A stretch of 64,000 bases of DNA from Pseudomonas knackmussii B13 (GTDB lineage Bacteria > Pseudomonadota > Gammaproteobacteria > Pseudomonadales > Pseudomonadaceae). The translations under genes and the position numbers were made by a program. Under the pieces are notes generated by a model. The model made no database searches and was not told the origin of the DNA. It was given only the letters and a program-made list of their open reading frames with translations. Of the stretch, positions 46,755-55,692 are shown piece after piece; positions within the stretch are counted from its first letter, which is position 1; the number at the start of each line of letters is the position of its first letter. The stretch lies in NCBI RefSeq assembly GCF_000689415.1, contig NZ_HG322950.1, forward strand, positions 372,001 through 436,000, read 5' to 3'.

Positions 46755-48185
46755 TCAGCGGATGAACAGCTTGTAGACCAGCTTCTGCAGCGACTTGCCG
46801 TAGGGTGGGTAGATCACCTTGGCGGCGTTGAAGCGCGGCTTGCTGAACACGCCCTTGGCCTTGGAGAAGGTCAGGAAACCTTCGTGGCCGTGGTAGTGAC
46901 CCATGCCCGAGGGGCCGACGCCGCCGAACGGCATGTCGTCCTGGGCCACGTGCAGCAGGGTGTCGTTCAGGCACACGCCACCGGAGTGGGTGTGCGCCAG
47001 CACGTGCTCCTGCTCGCGCTTGTCGTAGCCGAAGTAGTACAGCGCCAGCGGGCGCGGACGCTCGTTGATGTAGGCCAGCGCCTCGTCCAGGCCCTTGTAG
47101 GGGATGATCGGCAGCAGCGGGCCGAAGATCTCGTCCTGCATCACCTTCATCTCGTCGTCGACGTTCAGCAGCAGCGCCTGCGGCAGGCGGCGGCCATCGC
47201 CTTCGGGGAGCACCGGGACGATCTTGGCGCCGCGCGCTTCGGCATCGCTCAGGTAGCCCTTCAGGCGCGAGAGCTGGCGCTCGTTGATGATCGCCGTGTA
47301 GTCCGGGTTGTTCTGCACGCTGGGGTAGAAGCCCTGCACCACTTCGCGGTAGGCGCTGATGAACTCCTCGACGCGCTGCTGCGGCACCAGCACGTAGTCC
47401 GGCGCCACGCAGGTCTGGCCGGCGTTGAGCGACTTGCCGAAGGCGATGCGCTCGGCGGCGTCCTTGATCGGCACGCTGTCGGAGACCAGCGCCGGCGACT
47501 TGCCGCCCAGCTCCAGGGTGACCGGGGTGAGGTTTTCCGCGGCGGCGCGCATCACGTGCTTGCCGACGCTGGTGGCGCCGGTGAACAGCAGGTGGTCGAA
47601 GGGCAGCTTGGAGAAGGCCACGCCGACATCGACTTCACCCTGGACTACGGCAACCAGGTCCTCGGGGAATATCTTCGCCAGCAGGTCCTTGAACACCTGG
47701 GCGGTGGCCGGGGTGGACTCGCTCATCTTGATCATCACCCGGTTGCCGGCGGCCAGCGCGGCAGTCAGCGGGCCGACGGCGAGGAAGATCGGGTAGTTCC
47801 ACGGCACGATCACGCCCACCACGCCGAGCGGCTGGGAGATCACCTTGGCCGAAGCCGGCATGAACTGCATGCCGACGCTGCGGCGCGACGGTTTCATCCA
47901 GCGCGCCACGCGCTTGCGGGCGTAATGCACGCCGTGCAGGCCGGGCATGATTTCGGCGAGCAGGGTTTCGTCGGCCGAGCGGTTGCTGAAGTCGCGGGAG
48001 ACCGCGTCGATGATCGCCTGCTGCTCGTTGACCAGCAGGTCGGCCAGGCTCTTCAGCCATTGCTGGCGCTGCCCGGCGGTGGGCATGGGGTTGCTGCGGT
48101 AGGCCTGGCGCTGGCGCTCGAGCAGGGCTTGCAGTTGATCGATGTCTTGTTGCGTCTGCTGCAGGTAGGCGATGTCGGCGACCAT
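46755..48185 (-). CDS. Aldehyde dehydrogenase (coniferyl aldehyde dehydrogenase type)
   Basis: 476-residue NAD(P)-dependent ALDH. General base E225 (TLELGGKSP), nucleophile C259 (NAGQTCVAPDYV), cofactor site FTGATSVGK. The family is called coniferyl aldehyde dehydrogenase, but the partner GMC enzyme suggests an aliphatic or aryl alcohol pathway here. First gene of the cluster, facing tetR across the 20-bp palindrome. Confidence 0.92.
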   Translation of the reverse strand: MVADIAYLQQTQQDIDQLQALLERQRQAYRSNPMPTAGQRQQWLKSLADLLVNEQQAIIDAVSRDFSNRSADETLLAEIMPGLHGVHYARKRVARWMKPSRRSVGMQFMPASAKVISQPLGVVGVIVPWNYPIFLAVGPLTAALAAGNRVMIKMSESTPATAQVFKDLLAKIFPEDLVAVVQGEVDVGVAFSKLPFDHLLFTGATSVGKHVMRAAAENLTPVTLELGGKSPALVSDSVPIKDAAERIAFGKSLNAGQTCVAPDYVLVPQQRVEEFISAYREVVQGFYPSVQNNPDYTAIINERQLSRLKGYLSDAEARGAKIVPVLPEGDGRRLPQALLLNVDDEMKVMQDEIFGPLLPIIPYKGLDEALAYINERPRPLALYYFGYDKREQEHVLAHTHSGGVCLNDTLLHVAQDDMPFGGVGPSGMGHYHGHEGFLTFSKAKGVFSKPRFNAAKVIYPPYGKSLQKLVYKLFIR

Positions 48186-48261
48186 GGCGGGCTCCTCGGC
48201 GGACCGGCTGGGGAAGCGCTCCGCAGGGGCGGACGCTTCGCGTTGTGCTTGTCGCTGGATT

Positions 48262-48281
48262 TTTAGAGCAATTGCTCTAAA
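48262..48281. promoter_or_regulatory. 20-bp perfect palindrome, probable TetR operator
   Basis: TTTAGAGCAATTGCTCTAAA lies between the divergent aldehyde dehydrogenase and tetR genes, 77 bases before the former and 143 bases before the latter. Length, symmetry and position fit a TetR-family operator. Confidence 0.75.
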
Positions 48282-48423
48282 GTGTCAAATAGCATGCCGC
48301 GCCCCGTCATTTCGGCCCACCCATCCAAATGCTGGCGCCCGCCGCCGGGTGTTACGCCGGCTGCATCCGGGGTAGCAAAGCGTGTACCTTTGCCCTCGCC
48401 GCAACCGTGAACCCGAGTACCGC

Positions 48424-49086
48424 ATGGCTCCCCGCATCAAGACCCGCGACCGCATCGTCCAAGAGAGCCTGGCGCTGTTCAACGCCCAGGGCGAACGCAG
48501 CGTGACCACCAACCACATCGCCGCGCACCTGGGCATGTCGCCGGGCAACCTGTACTACCACTTCCGCAACAAGCAGATGATCATCGCGGAGCTGTTCGCC
48601 GAATACGAAGCGCTGGTCGATAGCTTCCTGAAAGTGCCGGAAGATCGAACCCTGACGGTGGCGGACAAGGCCCACTACTTCGAAGCGCTGCTGGCGGCGA
48701 TGTGGCGTTACCGCTTCCTGCACCGCGATCTCGAACACCTGCTGGAAAGCGACCCCGATCTGGCGGCGGCCTATCGCGCGTTCGCCCGTCGCGCACTGCT
48801 AAACGCCAAGGCGGTCTACCGCGGCTTCGTCGATGCCGGGATCATGAAGATGGACGAGATCCAGCTGGAGGCGCTGGCCCTCAACGCCTGGATCGTCCTT
48901 ACCTCCTGGGTGCGCTACCTGTGCACTACTCGCGAAGTCGCTGGCGATCTCAGTGAGGAACTGCTGCGGCGCGGCATCTACCAGGTGCTGGCGCTGGAGA
49001 GCGGCTACCTCGTCGAGTCGTCGCGGGCGGCCGTCGAGCAGCTCGCCGAGCGTCTCTACGTGCCGCTGAGCGATATCGGCACGTAA
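48424..49086 (+). CDS. TetR-family transcriptional regulator
   Basis: 220-residue regulator. The N-terminal HTH reads TTNHIAAHLGMSPGNLYYHF (about 28-47); the C-terminal helical domain differs from well-known members. Divergent from the aldehyde dehydrogenase/GMC cluster and probably represses it and itself through the intergenic palindrome. It ends 7 bases from the convergent GNAT gene. Confidence 0.9.
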   Translation: MAPRIKTRDRIVQESLALFNAQGERSVTTNHIAAHLGMSPGNLYYHFRNKQMIIAELFAEYEALVDSFLKVPEDRTLTVADKAHYFEALLAAMWRYRFLHRDLEHLLESDPDLAAAYRAFARRALLNAKAVYRGFVDAGIMKMDEIQLEALALNAWIVLTSWVRYLCTTREVAGDLSEELLRRGIYQVLALESGYLVESSRAAVEQLAERLYVPLSDIGT

Positions 49087-49093
49087 CTCCCAC

Positions 49094-49504
49094 CTAGGTT
49101 TTACGCGGCCCCGGCACCAGTGGCTTGCGCAATTCCAGGCCGTGACGGCGGAAGAAACCCTCGACCCCATCGGTGGCGTCCGTGTACAGGCGGGTGCGCG
49201 GGTGGTCGTCGATGAAGCGCCGCAACAGCGTCCGGCCGATCCCTTGGGCCTGGCGCCCGGGCAACACGGCCAGCTCGGCGAGCCAGGTGGTCTGGGCGTT
49301 CTCCTGCTCGGCGCGGAGCATGCCGACCACGTGTTCGCCTTCCTGCGCCAGGAGCACGTAGTCGGATAGTGCGAAGAGATCGCGCAGCTCGCCGAGGCTG
49401 GCCGGGTGGCCCCAGCCGATGGCGCGGTAGAGCGCGATCAGGTCGGCGCACTGGGCCTCGTCCAGCAGTGGATCGCGCAGGATGTGGAAGACGGCATCGC
49501 TCAT
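49094..49504 (-). CDS. GNAT-family N-acetyltransferase
   Basis: 136-residue acetyltransferase. The acetyl-CoA motif A is VLPGRQAQGIGRTLLRRFI. A single GNAT domain of usual size. Substrate unknown. I chose MSDAVFHILRD at 49504 with GGAGG before it. Confidence 0.88.
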   Translation of the reverse strand: MSDAVFHILRDPLLDEAQCADLIALYRAIGWGHPASLGELRDLFALSDYVLLAQEGEHVVGMLRAEQENAQTTWLAELAVLPGRQAQGIGRTLLRRFIDDHPRTRLYTDATDGVEGFFRRHGLELRKPLVPGPRKT

Positions 49505-49573
49505 GATTCGCCTCCTTTTGTTCCAGCCTGGACCCAATGCCGCCGAACCGGCCTGACATTGGTCAAGGCATCG

Positions 49574-50578
49574 TCAGCCGCCGCTGCCGTGCAGCGCCAG
49601 CAGCCAGGCGGGGATGCGTCTTTCCAGGTAATAGTCGGGGCGCGCTGGCGTGCCGCCGATGAAGCCAACGTGGCCGCCGCGTTCGAGCAGTTGCAGTTCG
49701 GTGCTGGATGACAGCTCCGCCACCGCCGGGATGCTGCCGGCGTCGATGAAGGGGTCGTCGCTGGAGTGGATGATCAGCGTCGGCGTGTGGATACCGCCCA
49801 GGTAGTAGCGGCTCGATGCGCGCCGGTAGTAGTCGTGGGCGTCGGCGAAGCCGTGCAGCGGCGCGGTGACCCGGCCGTCGAAGTCCCAGAAGGTGCGCAT
49901 GCCGTCGAGCGGGCCGAGGCGTTCCAGCGCGGCCAGGTTCTCCACTGAACCGCGCTCGGCGAATGCGCGCTGTTTAGTGCGGACGTAGGACGTCAGCTCG
50001 CGCATGAAGTGCGCCTGGTAGACGCGCGAGAAGCCGATGCCGATGCGGTCGGCGCAGCGGTCCAGACGGAACGGCACCGACACTGCGACTGCACCGCGCA
50101 ATGGGCTGTCCGCCCCGCGCTCGCCGAGGTACTTGAGCAGCACGTTGCCGCCCAGCGAGTAACCCACGGCGTAGAGCGGTGCCAGTGGCCGCTTGGCGCG
50201 CAGGTGCTCGATGACCGCCGCCAGGTCCTCGCTGACCCCCGAGTGGTAGCCGCGCGCCAGGTGATTCGGCTCGCCCGAGCAGCCGCGCCAGTTCAGCGCC
50301 ACGCTGGTCCAGCCGAGCCCCTGCACGGCTTGCTGCAGGCCGCGTATGTAGTGCGAGTCGGACGAACCAGTGAGACCGTGGACGGCCAGCACCAGCGGCG
50401 TGCGCGCATTGTGTGGGCCATGCCAGTCGAGATCGATGAAATCGCCGTCCTCCAGCCACAGCCGTTCGCGCTCACGCTGCAGCGCGGGGCCCTTGCGCAG
50501 CAGGGAACCGTACAGCGTCTGCAGGTGCGGGCCGGGGAGCCACCAGGCCGGTTCGAAGGGAAGGCTGGATGTCTGCAT
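49574..50578 (-). CDS. yheT: Alpha/beta hydrolase, YheT family
   Basis: 334-residue hydrolase. The nucleophile elbow is GYSLGGN, the oxyanion region is LVLAVHGLTGSSDSHY, and the late HVGFIGG contains the catalytic His. YheT-like esterases have no settled physiological substrate. The start MQTSSLPFEPAWWLPGPHLQT is the family N-terminus; a longer in-frame version to 50617 lacks support. Confidence 0.88.
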   Translation of the reverse strand: MQTSSLPFEPAWWLPGPHLQTLYGSLLRKGPALQRERERLWLEDGDFIDLDWHGPHNARTPLVLAVHGLTGSSDSHYIRGLQQAVQGLGWTSVALNWRGCSGEPNHLARGYHSGVSEDLAAVIEHLRAKRPLAPLYAVGYSLGGNVLLKYLGERGADSPLRGAVAVSVPFRLDRCADRIGIGFSRVYQAHFMRELTSYVRTKQRAFAERGSVENLAALERLGPLDGMRTFWDFDGRVTAPLHGFADAHDYYRRASSRYYLGGIHTPTLIIHSSDDPFIDAGSIPAVAELSSSTELQLLERGGHVGFIGGTPARPDYYLERRIPAWLLALHGSGG

Positions 50579-50639
50579 GGTCGATGTGGCGTGAAGGGAT
50601 GCGGCAAGTCTATGCAAGGCTTGCCGATATCGCCGCCGA

Positions 50640-51251
50640 TCAGGGGTTCTGTCGTTGCCAGAGGGCGTAGTGCACGTTGCCCGCCTGCTTCTCGCGGTGC
50701 AGGCGCCAGTTGCCGGGCAGGCCGAGGCTGGACGGGACGCTTTCGCTCTCGGTGTAGATCCAGGCGTTGTCCGCCAGCCAGCCGTTTTCCTCGAGCAGGC
50801 GGCAGGCGTTCTGCAGCAGGTCCTGGTGGAACGGTGGGTCGAGGAACACCAGGTCCACCGGCGCCGTGGCCGGCTTGGCCAGGTAGGCGAGGGCGTCCTG
50901 CAGCTGCACGTCGCCGAAGTCGCACTTGAGGGTGGCCAGGTGGCCGCGCAGGGCGGCCACGGCTTCGCGGTTCAGGTCCAGGGCCAGGCCGCTGGCGGCG
51001 CCGCGCGACAGTGCTTCGAGGAACAGCGCACCGCTGCCGGCGAAGGGGTCGAGCACGCGGGCGCCCGGCACGTAGGCCGCCAGCCAGTTGAACAGGGTTT
51101 CGCGCACGCGGTCCGGCGTCGGGCGCAGGCCCGGCCCCTCGGGGAAGGCGAAGCGCCGGCTGCGCCATTCGCCGCCGATGATGCGCAGCTGGCCCTGGCC
51201 GCCGTGCTGGCGGCCGTTGGCTTGGGCGGGAGCCTTGGGTCTTCTGTTCAT
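50640..51251 (-). CDS. rsmD: 16S rRNA (guanine966-N2)-methyltransferase
   Basis: 203-residue RsmD. The SAM motif is LDPFAGSGALFLEALSRGA and the catalytic motif is LVFLDPPFHQDLL. Its start overlaps the stop of the M16-like gene by one base. Last of three overlapping leftward genes. Confidence 0.95.
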   Translation of the reverse strand: MNRRPKAPAQANGRQHGGQGQLRIIGGEWRSRRFAFPEGPGLRPTPDRVRETLFNWLAAYVPGARVLDPFAGSGALFLEALSRGAASGLALDLNREAVAALRGHLATLKCDFGDVQLQDALAYLAKPATAPVDLVFLDPPFHQDLLQNACRLLEENGWLADNAWIYTESESVPSSLGLPGNWRLHREKQAGNVHYALWQRQNP

Positions 51252-52747
51252 CAGTGCTCCGGTACGCCGAGGGGCTGTTCGGCCGGTTTGTCGGTGGGGG
51301 GCGGCAGGGGCTTCTGCGGCACTGTCGGGCCGGCAGTGACGATGACGAAGGCGTCCGGGTCGAGGTGGCGCTGCATGGCCGCCTTGACCTGCTCGACGCT
51401 CAGCCCTTGGACCTGGGTGAGGAAGGTTTCCAGGTAGTCGGACGGCAGGTCGTAGAAGCCGATGGCGCCCAGCTGCGCGACTATGTCGCCGTTGCTCGCG
51501 GTGGACAGCGGGAAGCTGCCGGCCAGCTCGCGCTTGGCGTCGTCCAGTTCCTTCTGCGTCGGGCCGCTCTTGAGGTAATCGCGGACGATGTCCTGGACCA
51601 GCTTGAGCGTGCCTTCGCTGAGCTCGGCGCGGGTCTGCAGGGCGATGCTGAACGGCCCGCGCGCCTGCATGCCGGTGAAGCCGGAAGAGACGCCGTAGGT
51701 CAGCCCGCGCTTCTCGCGCACCTGGTCCATCAGACGGGTGCCGAAGCCGCCACCGCCGAGGATCTGGTTGCCCAGGTAGAGCGCGGCGTAGTCTGGGTCA
51801 TTGCGGGTGATGCCGAGTTGGGCCAGCAGCAGGTGGGTCTGCTTGGACGGGAACTCGATGTGGGTGACGCCCGCCTTGGGCACTTGCGGCGCGACCGTCG
51901 GCGGCAGTGCCGGACCCTTGGGCAGCGAGGCCGATACCTGGGCGGCGATGGCCTCGGCCTCGGCGCGGCTGAGGTCGCCGACCAGCGCGATCACGCTGTT
52001 GCCGGCGGCGTAGGCCTTCTGGTGGAAGGCGCGCAGCTGGGCGGTGGTGATCTTCGGCACCGAGTGCTCGTCGCCGTCGCTGGAGCGTGCGTAGGGGTGG
52101 TCGCCATAGAGCTGCTTGAACAGCGCGAGGGCGGCCAGCTTGCCGGGGTTCTGCTTCTGGTATTCGAAGCCGGCGAGCACCTGGTTCTTGATGCGGGTCA
52201 GCGCCTCTTCGGGGAAGGTCGGCTGGCCAATCACCTGGTCGAACAGTTTCAGGGCGGCGTCGCGCTTGTCCTTCTCGCTGAGGCTGCGCAGGCCGGCCAG
52301 GGCCATGTCGCGGTAGGAGCCGTTGCTGAAGTCGGCGCCCAGGTCCTCGAAGCCGGCGGCGATGGCGCTGGTGTCCTTGCCCGGCACACCTTCGTTGAGC
52401 ATGGCGTTGGTCAGCATGGCCAGGCCCGAAGCATCGCCGTCCTGGCTGCTGCCGGCGGCGAAGATCAGGCGCAGGTCGAACATCGGCAGTTCATGAGCCT
52501 CGACGAAGAGCACGCGAGCGCCCTCGGCGGTGGTCCAACGCTGGATGTCCAGCTTGCGGTGGCCGGGCTGCTTGCCGGCCGCTTCGGCCAGCGACTGCAG
52601 GCCGGTCGGTGCGGCGCTGGCGGGTTGCGGTGCGATGGCCGGGGTGTTGCCGCCGGCGGTGCGGCTGACGCAGAACGCCAGTCCGGCGACCAGGAGCAGC
52701 ACGATCAGGCCGAGCAGGCCGTAGCGCAGGCCGTTTCGTTCACTCAT
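51251..52747 (-). CDS. M16-family peptidase-like protein, catalytic motif absent
   Basis: 498-residue membrane-anchored homologue of the pitrilysin family (anchor about 9-27: LLGLIVLLLVAGLAFCVS). Where active members have HXXEH it reads LTNAMLNEG, so it should not bind zinc. The C-terminal half keeps the R/Y substrate-binding region (TRLMDQVREKRGLTYGVSSG). It probably forms a heterodimer with the active neighbour, as in mitochondrial processing peptidase and Sphingomonas Sph2681/2682-type pairs. Overlaps both flanking genes. Confidence 0.9.
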   Translation of the reverse strand: MSERNGLRYGLLGLIVLLLVAGLAFCVSRTAGGNTPAIAPQPASAAPTGLQSLAEAAGKQPGHRKLDIQRWTTAEGARVLFVEAHELPMFDLRLIFAAGSSQDGDASGLAMLTNAMLNEGVPGKDTSAIAAGFEDLGADFSNGSYRDMALAGLRSLSEKDKRDAALKLFDQVIGQPTFPEEALTRIKNQVLAGFEYQKQNPGKLAALALFKQLYGDHPYARSSDGDEHSVPKITTAQLRAFHQKAYAAGNSVIALVGDLSRAEAEAIAAQVSASLPKGPALPPTVAPQVPKAGVTHIEFPSKQTHLLLAQLGITRNDPDYAALYLGNQILGGGGFGTRLMDQVREKRGLTYGVSSGFTGMQARGPFSIALQTRAELSEGTLKLVQDIVRDYLKSGPTQKELDDAKRELAGSFPLSTASNGDIVAQLGAIGFYDLPSDYLETFLTQVQGLSVEQVKAAMQRHLDPDAFVIVTAGPTVPQKPLPPPTDKPAEQPLGVPEH

Positions 52748-54110
52748 CGCTGTTCTCCTTGTCGCTTTCGGCTTGCGGCAGCACCTGGGCCTGGGTCAGG
52801 CGGGTGCGGGTGAAGTAGGTGCGGGCGGCGTTGCGGATGTCTTCGGCGGTGACCTGACGGATCGCCTCGAGGTCCTCGTCGGCCATGCGCCAGGGCAGGC
52901 CGACGCTTTCCAACTGGCCGATGCTGCTGGCCTGGGCGGCGATGGAATCGCGCTCGAACACCAGGCCGGCGATCATCTGGGCGCGCACGCGCTCCAGTTC
53001 CGCCTGGCTGGGCGGGGTGGTCTTGAGTTCGTCGAGCTGCTGCCAGAGCGCCTTTTCCACCTCGTCGAGGGTCTTGCCCTTCTGCACGTTGGGCGTGGCG
53101 CTGAGGATGAACAGGCTGTCGCCGCGAGCGAAGGCATCGTAGGAGGCAGAGGAACCGGCCACCAGCTCCGAGCCACGCTCCAGGCGCTCGGACAGGCGCG
53201 CGCTATAGCCGCCGTCGAGCAGGGCCGCGATCAGGCGCAGGGCGTGGACTTCGCGCGGCTTCTCGCTGCTGCCCAGGGACGGCACGTTGAAGCCCATGAT
53301 CAGGCTGGGCAACTGCGTGCGCACATGCAGGGTCAGGCGGCGCTCGCCGGGTTCGGCGATCTCCAGCGGCTTGCGAGCCGAGGGCAGGGCGCGTCGCGGG
53401 ATATCGCCGAACCAGCGCTGGGCGAGGGCCTTGACCTCTTCGGGCTGGACGTCGCCGACCACCACCAGGGTGGCGTTGTTCGGGGCGTACCAGGCCTTGT
53501 ACCAGGCGCGCAGGTCGTCGATGTTCATGCGCTGCAGGTCGGCCATCCAGCCGATGGTCGGGGTGTGGTAGCCGCTGGACAGGTAGGCGGCGGCCTGGAA
53601 ACGCTCGAAGGCGAGGGCGCTGGGCTTGTCCTCGGTGCGCAGGCGGCGTTCTTCCTTGATGACCTCGATCTCGCTCTTGAACTGGTCGGCCGGCAGCGTC
53701 AGGTGTGCCATGCGGTCGGCTTCCAGCTCGAAGGCGACCGGCAGGCGATCCTTGGCCAGGACCTGGTAATAGGCGGTGTAGTCGTCGGTGGTGAAGGCGT
53801 TCTCCTCGGCGCCGAGGTCGCGCAGCACGCGCGAGGCCTCGCCCGGGCCGAGCTTGCTGCTCCCCTTGAACATCATGTGTTCGAGGGCGTGGGACAGGCC
53901 GGTCAGGCCGGGCGTCTCGTAGCTGGAGCCGACCTTGTACCAGAGCTGGGAGACCACCACCGGGGCGCGATGGTCTTCGCGAACCACCAGCTTCAGTCCG
54001 TTGTCCAGTACGTACTCGTGGGTCGGTTGCGGCTCGGCGGCCAGCGCGAAGAGGGGCAGGCAGAGGCCGCCGCAGAGCAGGCCGAGCGCGCGGCGTGCGG
54101 GATTTTTCAT
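52740..54110 (-). CDS. M16-family zinc peptidase, catalytic subunit
   Basis: 456-residue periplasmic peptidase. Signal peptide to about residue 25; the zinc motif HALEH is at residues 74-78 (H74, E77, H78), with the downstream Glu in EVIKEERRLRTEDKP. Pairs with the inactive homologue that overlaps it by 8 bases. Divergent from ftsY. A long in-frame extension up to 55064 overlaps ftsY and was rejected. Confidence 0.93.
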   Translation of the reverse strand: MKNPARRALGLLCGGLCLPLFALAAEPQPTHEYVLDNGLKLVVREDHRAPVVVSQLWYKVGSSYETPGLTGLSHALEHMMFKGSSKLGPGEASRVLRDLGAEENAFTTDDYTAYYQVLAKDRLPVAFELEADRMAHLTLPADQFKSEIEVIKEERRLRTEDKPSALAFERFQAAAYLSSGYHTPTIGWMADLQRMNIDDLRAWYKAWYAPNNATLVVVGDVQPEEVKALAQRWFGDIPRRALPSARKPLEIAEPGERRLTLHVRTQLPSLIMGFNVPSLGSSEKPREVHALRLIAALLDGGYSARLSERLERGSELVAGSSASYDAFARGDSLFILSATPNVQKGKTLDEVEKALWQQLDELKTTPPSQAELERVRAQMIAGLVFERDSIAAQASSIGQLESVGLPWRMADEDLEAIRQVTAEDIRNAARTYFTRTRLTQAQVLPQAESDKENSDE

Positions 54111-54258
54111 GATCGACAGATCCTGTCTGATGGCCCGAAGGGTCCGGGGGCGACTGTCCGGCAGCCGCCTAACCCCGGCGGGCGAGGAGATGCTAGGATA
54201 CCCATCCGTTTTCCGGGCGGCCACGTCCCGTGCCGCTCCCTTGAGATGCAAGCCATTC

Positions 54259-55692
54259 ATGTTTGGTTCCAACGACGACAAGAAGGCCCCGCAGGGCGGG
54301 GAGAAGAAAGGTCTGTTCAGCTGGTTTCGCAAGAAACCCAACGAGGCCGAATCCGTAACGCCTGCCGAGTCCGCCGAGGCGGCTCCCGCGCAGCCGGAAC
54401 AAGCGCCCGTCGCGCCGGTTGAGCCCGCACAGCAGGAACACATTCCCGCCGCCCCCACCGAGCCAGCGCCTGCTGTCCAGTCCGCGCCTGTGGTCGAAGC
54501 GCGGCCGTCGGTAGCGCCAGTGCAGCCGGTCGAACCGGTAGTGCAACCGACCATCGCCCCCGCGCCCATTGCACAGCCCGAGCCGGTTGCCGCTGCACAT
54601 GCACCGATCGTCGAGCCGGCTCCCTTGCCAAGCGCGCCGATAGTCGCCGAAGTCGCTGCTCCGGTTGCTCCGGTTGTCGAGCCTGTCCCGGCTCCGGCTC
54701 CGGTCGTCGAGGCAGCGCCCGTCGTTGCCGAGAAGCCGGCAGCTCCCGCGGAACCGGCCAAGGTCGGCTTCTTTGCCCGCCTGAAACAGGGCCTGTCGAA
54801 GACCAGCGCCAGCATCGGCGAAGGCATGGCCAGCCTGTTCCTCGGCAAGAAGGCCATCGACGACGACCTACTCGATGAGATCGAGACTCGCCTGCTGACC
54901 GCCGACGTCGGCGTCGAGGCGACAACCACCATCGTGCAGAACCTGACCAAGCGCGTGGCGCGCAAGGAACTGGCCGACAGCGAGGCGCTGTACAAGGCCC
55001 TGCAGGAAGAGCTGGCAGGCCTGCTGCGTCCGGTGGAGCAGCCGCTGGCCATCGAGTCCGGCAAGCAGCCCTACGTGATCCTGGTCGTCGGTGTGAACGG
55101 CGTGGGCAAGACCACCACCATCGGCAAGCTGGCGAAGAAGCTGCAGCTCGAAGGCAAGAAGGTCATGCTCGCCGCCGGCGACACCTTCCGCGCCGCGGCG
55201 GTGGAACAGCTGCAAGTGTGGGGCGAGCGCAACAACATCGCGGTGATCGCCCAGCACACCGGCGCGGACTCGGCCTCGGTGATCTTCGACGCGGTGCAGG
55301 CGGCCAAGGCCCGTGGCATCGACGTGCTGATCGCCGACACCGCCGGCCGTCTGCACACCAAAGACAACCTGATGGAAGAGCTGAAGAAAGTGCGCCGGGT
55401 GATCGGCAAGCTGGACGAGACGGCTCCCCACGAGGTCCTGCTGGTGCTGGACGCCGGCACCGGGCAGAACGCCATCAACCAGGCCAAGCAGTTCAACAAC
55501 GCCGTGGCCCTCACCGGCCTGGCCCTGACCAAACTGGACGGCACCGCCAAGGGCGGGGTGATCTTCGCCCTGGCCAAACAGTTCGGCCTGCCGATCCGCT
55601 ACATCGGCGTCGGCGAAGGCATCGACGATCTGCGCACCTTCGAGGCCGACGCCTTCGTACGAGCATTGTTCGAGACCCGGGAGATCGCATGA
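54259..55692 (+). CDS. ftsY: Signal recognition particle receptor FtsY
   Basis: 477-residue SRP receptor GTPase. The N-terminal A domain (about 25-175) is a long Ala/Pro/Glu/Val-rich tract of PAPVVE-like units after a basic start (KKGLFSWFRKKP). The NG domain has G1 GVNGVGKT (278-285), DTAGR and TKLDGTAKGG. First gene of ftsY-ftsE-ftsX, followed by rpoH. Confidence 0.97.
   Translation: MFGSNDDKKAPQGGEKKGLFSWFRKKPNEAESVTPAESAEAAPAQPEQAPVAPVEPAQQEHIPAAPTEPAPAVQSAPVVEARPSVAPVQPVEPVVQPTIAPAPIAQPEPVAAAHAPIVEPAPLPSAPIVAEVAAPVAPVVEPVPAPAPVVEAAPVVAEKPAAPAEPAKVGFFARLKQGLSKTSASIGEGMASLFLGKKAIDDDLLDEIETRLLTADVGVEATTTIVQNLTKRVARKELADSEALYKALQEELAGLLRPVEQPLAIESGKQPYVILVVGVNGVGKTTTIGKLAKKLQLEGKKVMLAAGDTFRAAAVEQLQVWGERNNIAVIAQHTGADSASVIFDAVQAAKARGIDVLIADTAGRLHTKDNLMEELKKVRRVIGKLDETAPHEVLLVLDAGTGQNAINQAKQFNNAVALTGLALTKLDGTAKGGVIFALAKQFGLPIRYIGVGEGIDDLRTFEADAFVRALFETREIA

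Noticed and set aside
52740..55064. N-terminal extension of the M16 peptidase by 318 codons
   Set aside because: The extension overlaps ftsY antisense and is Gly/Ala/Thr repeat-like; a clear signal peptide starts at 54110.
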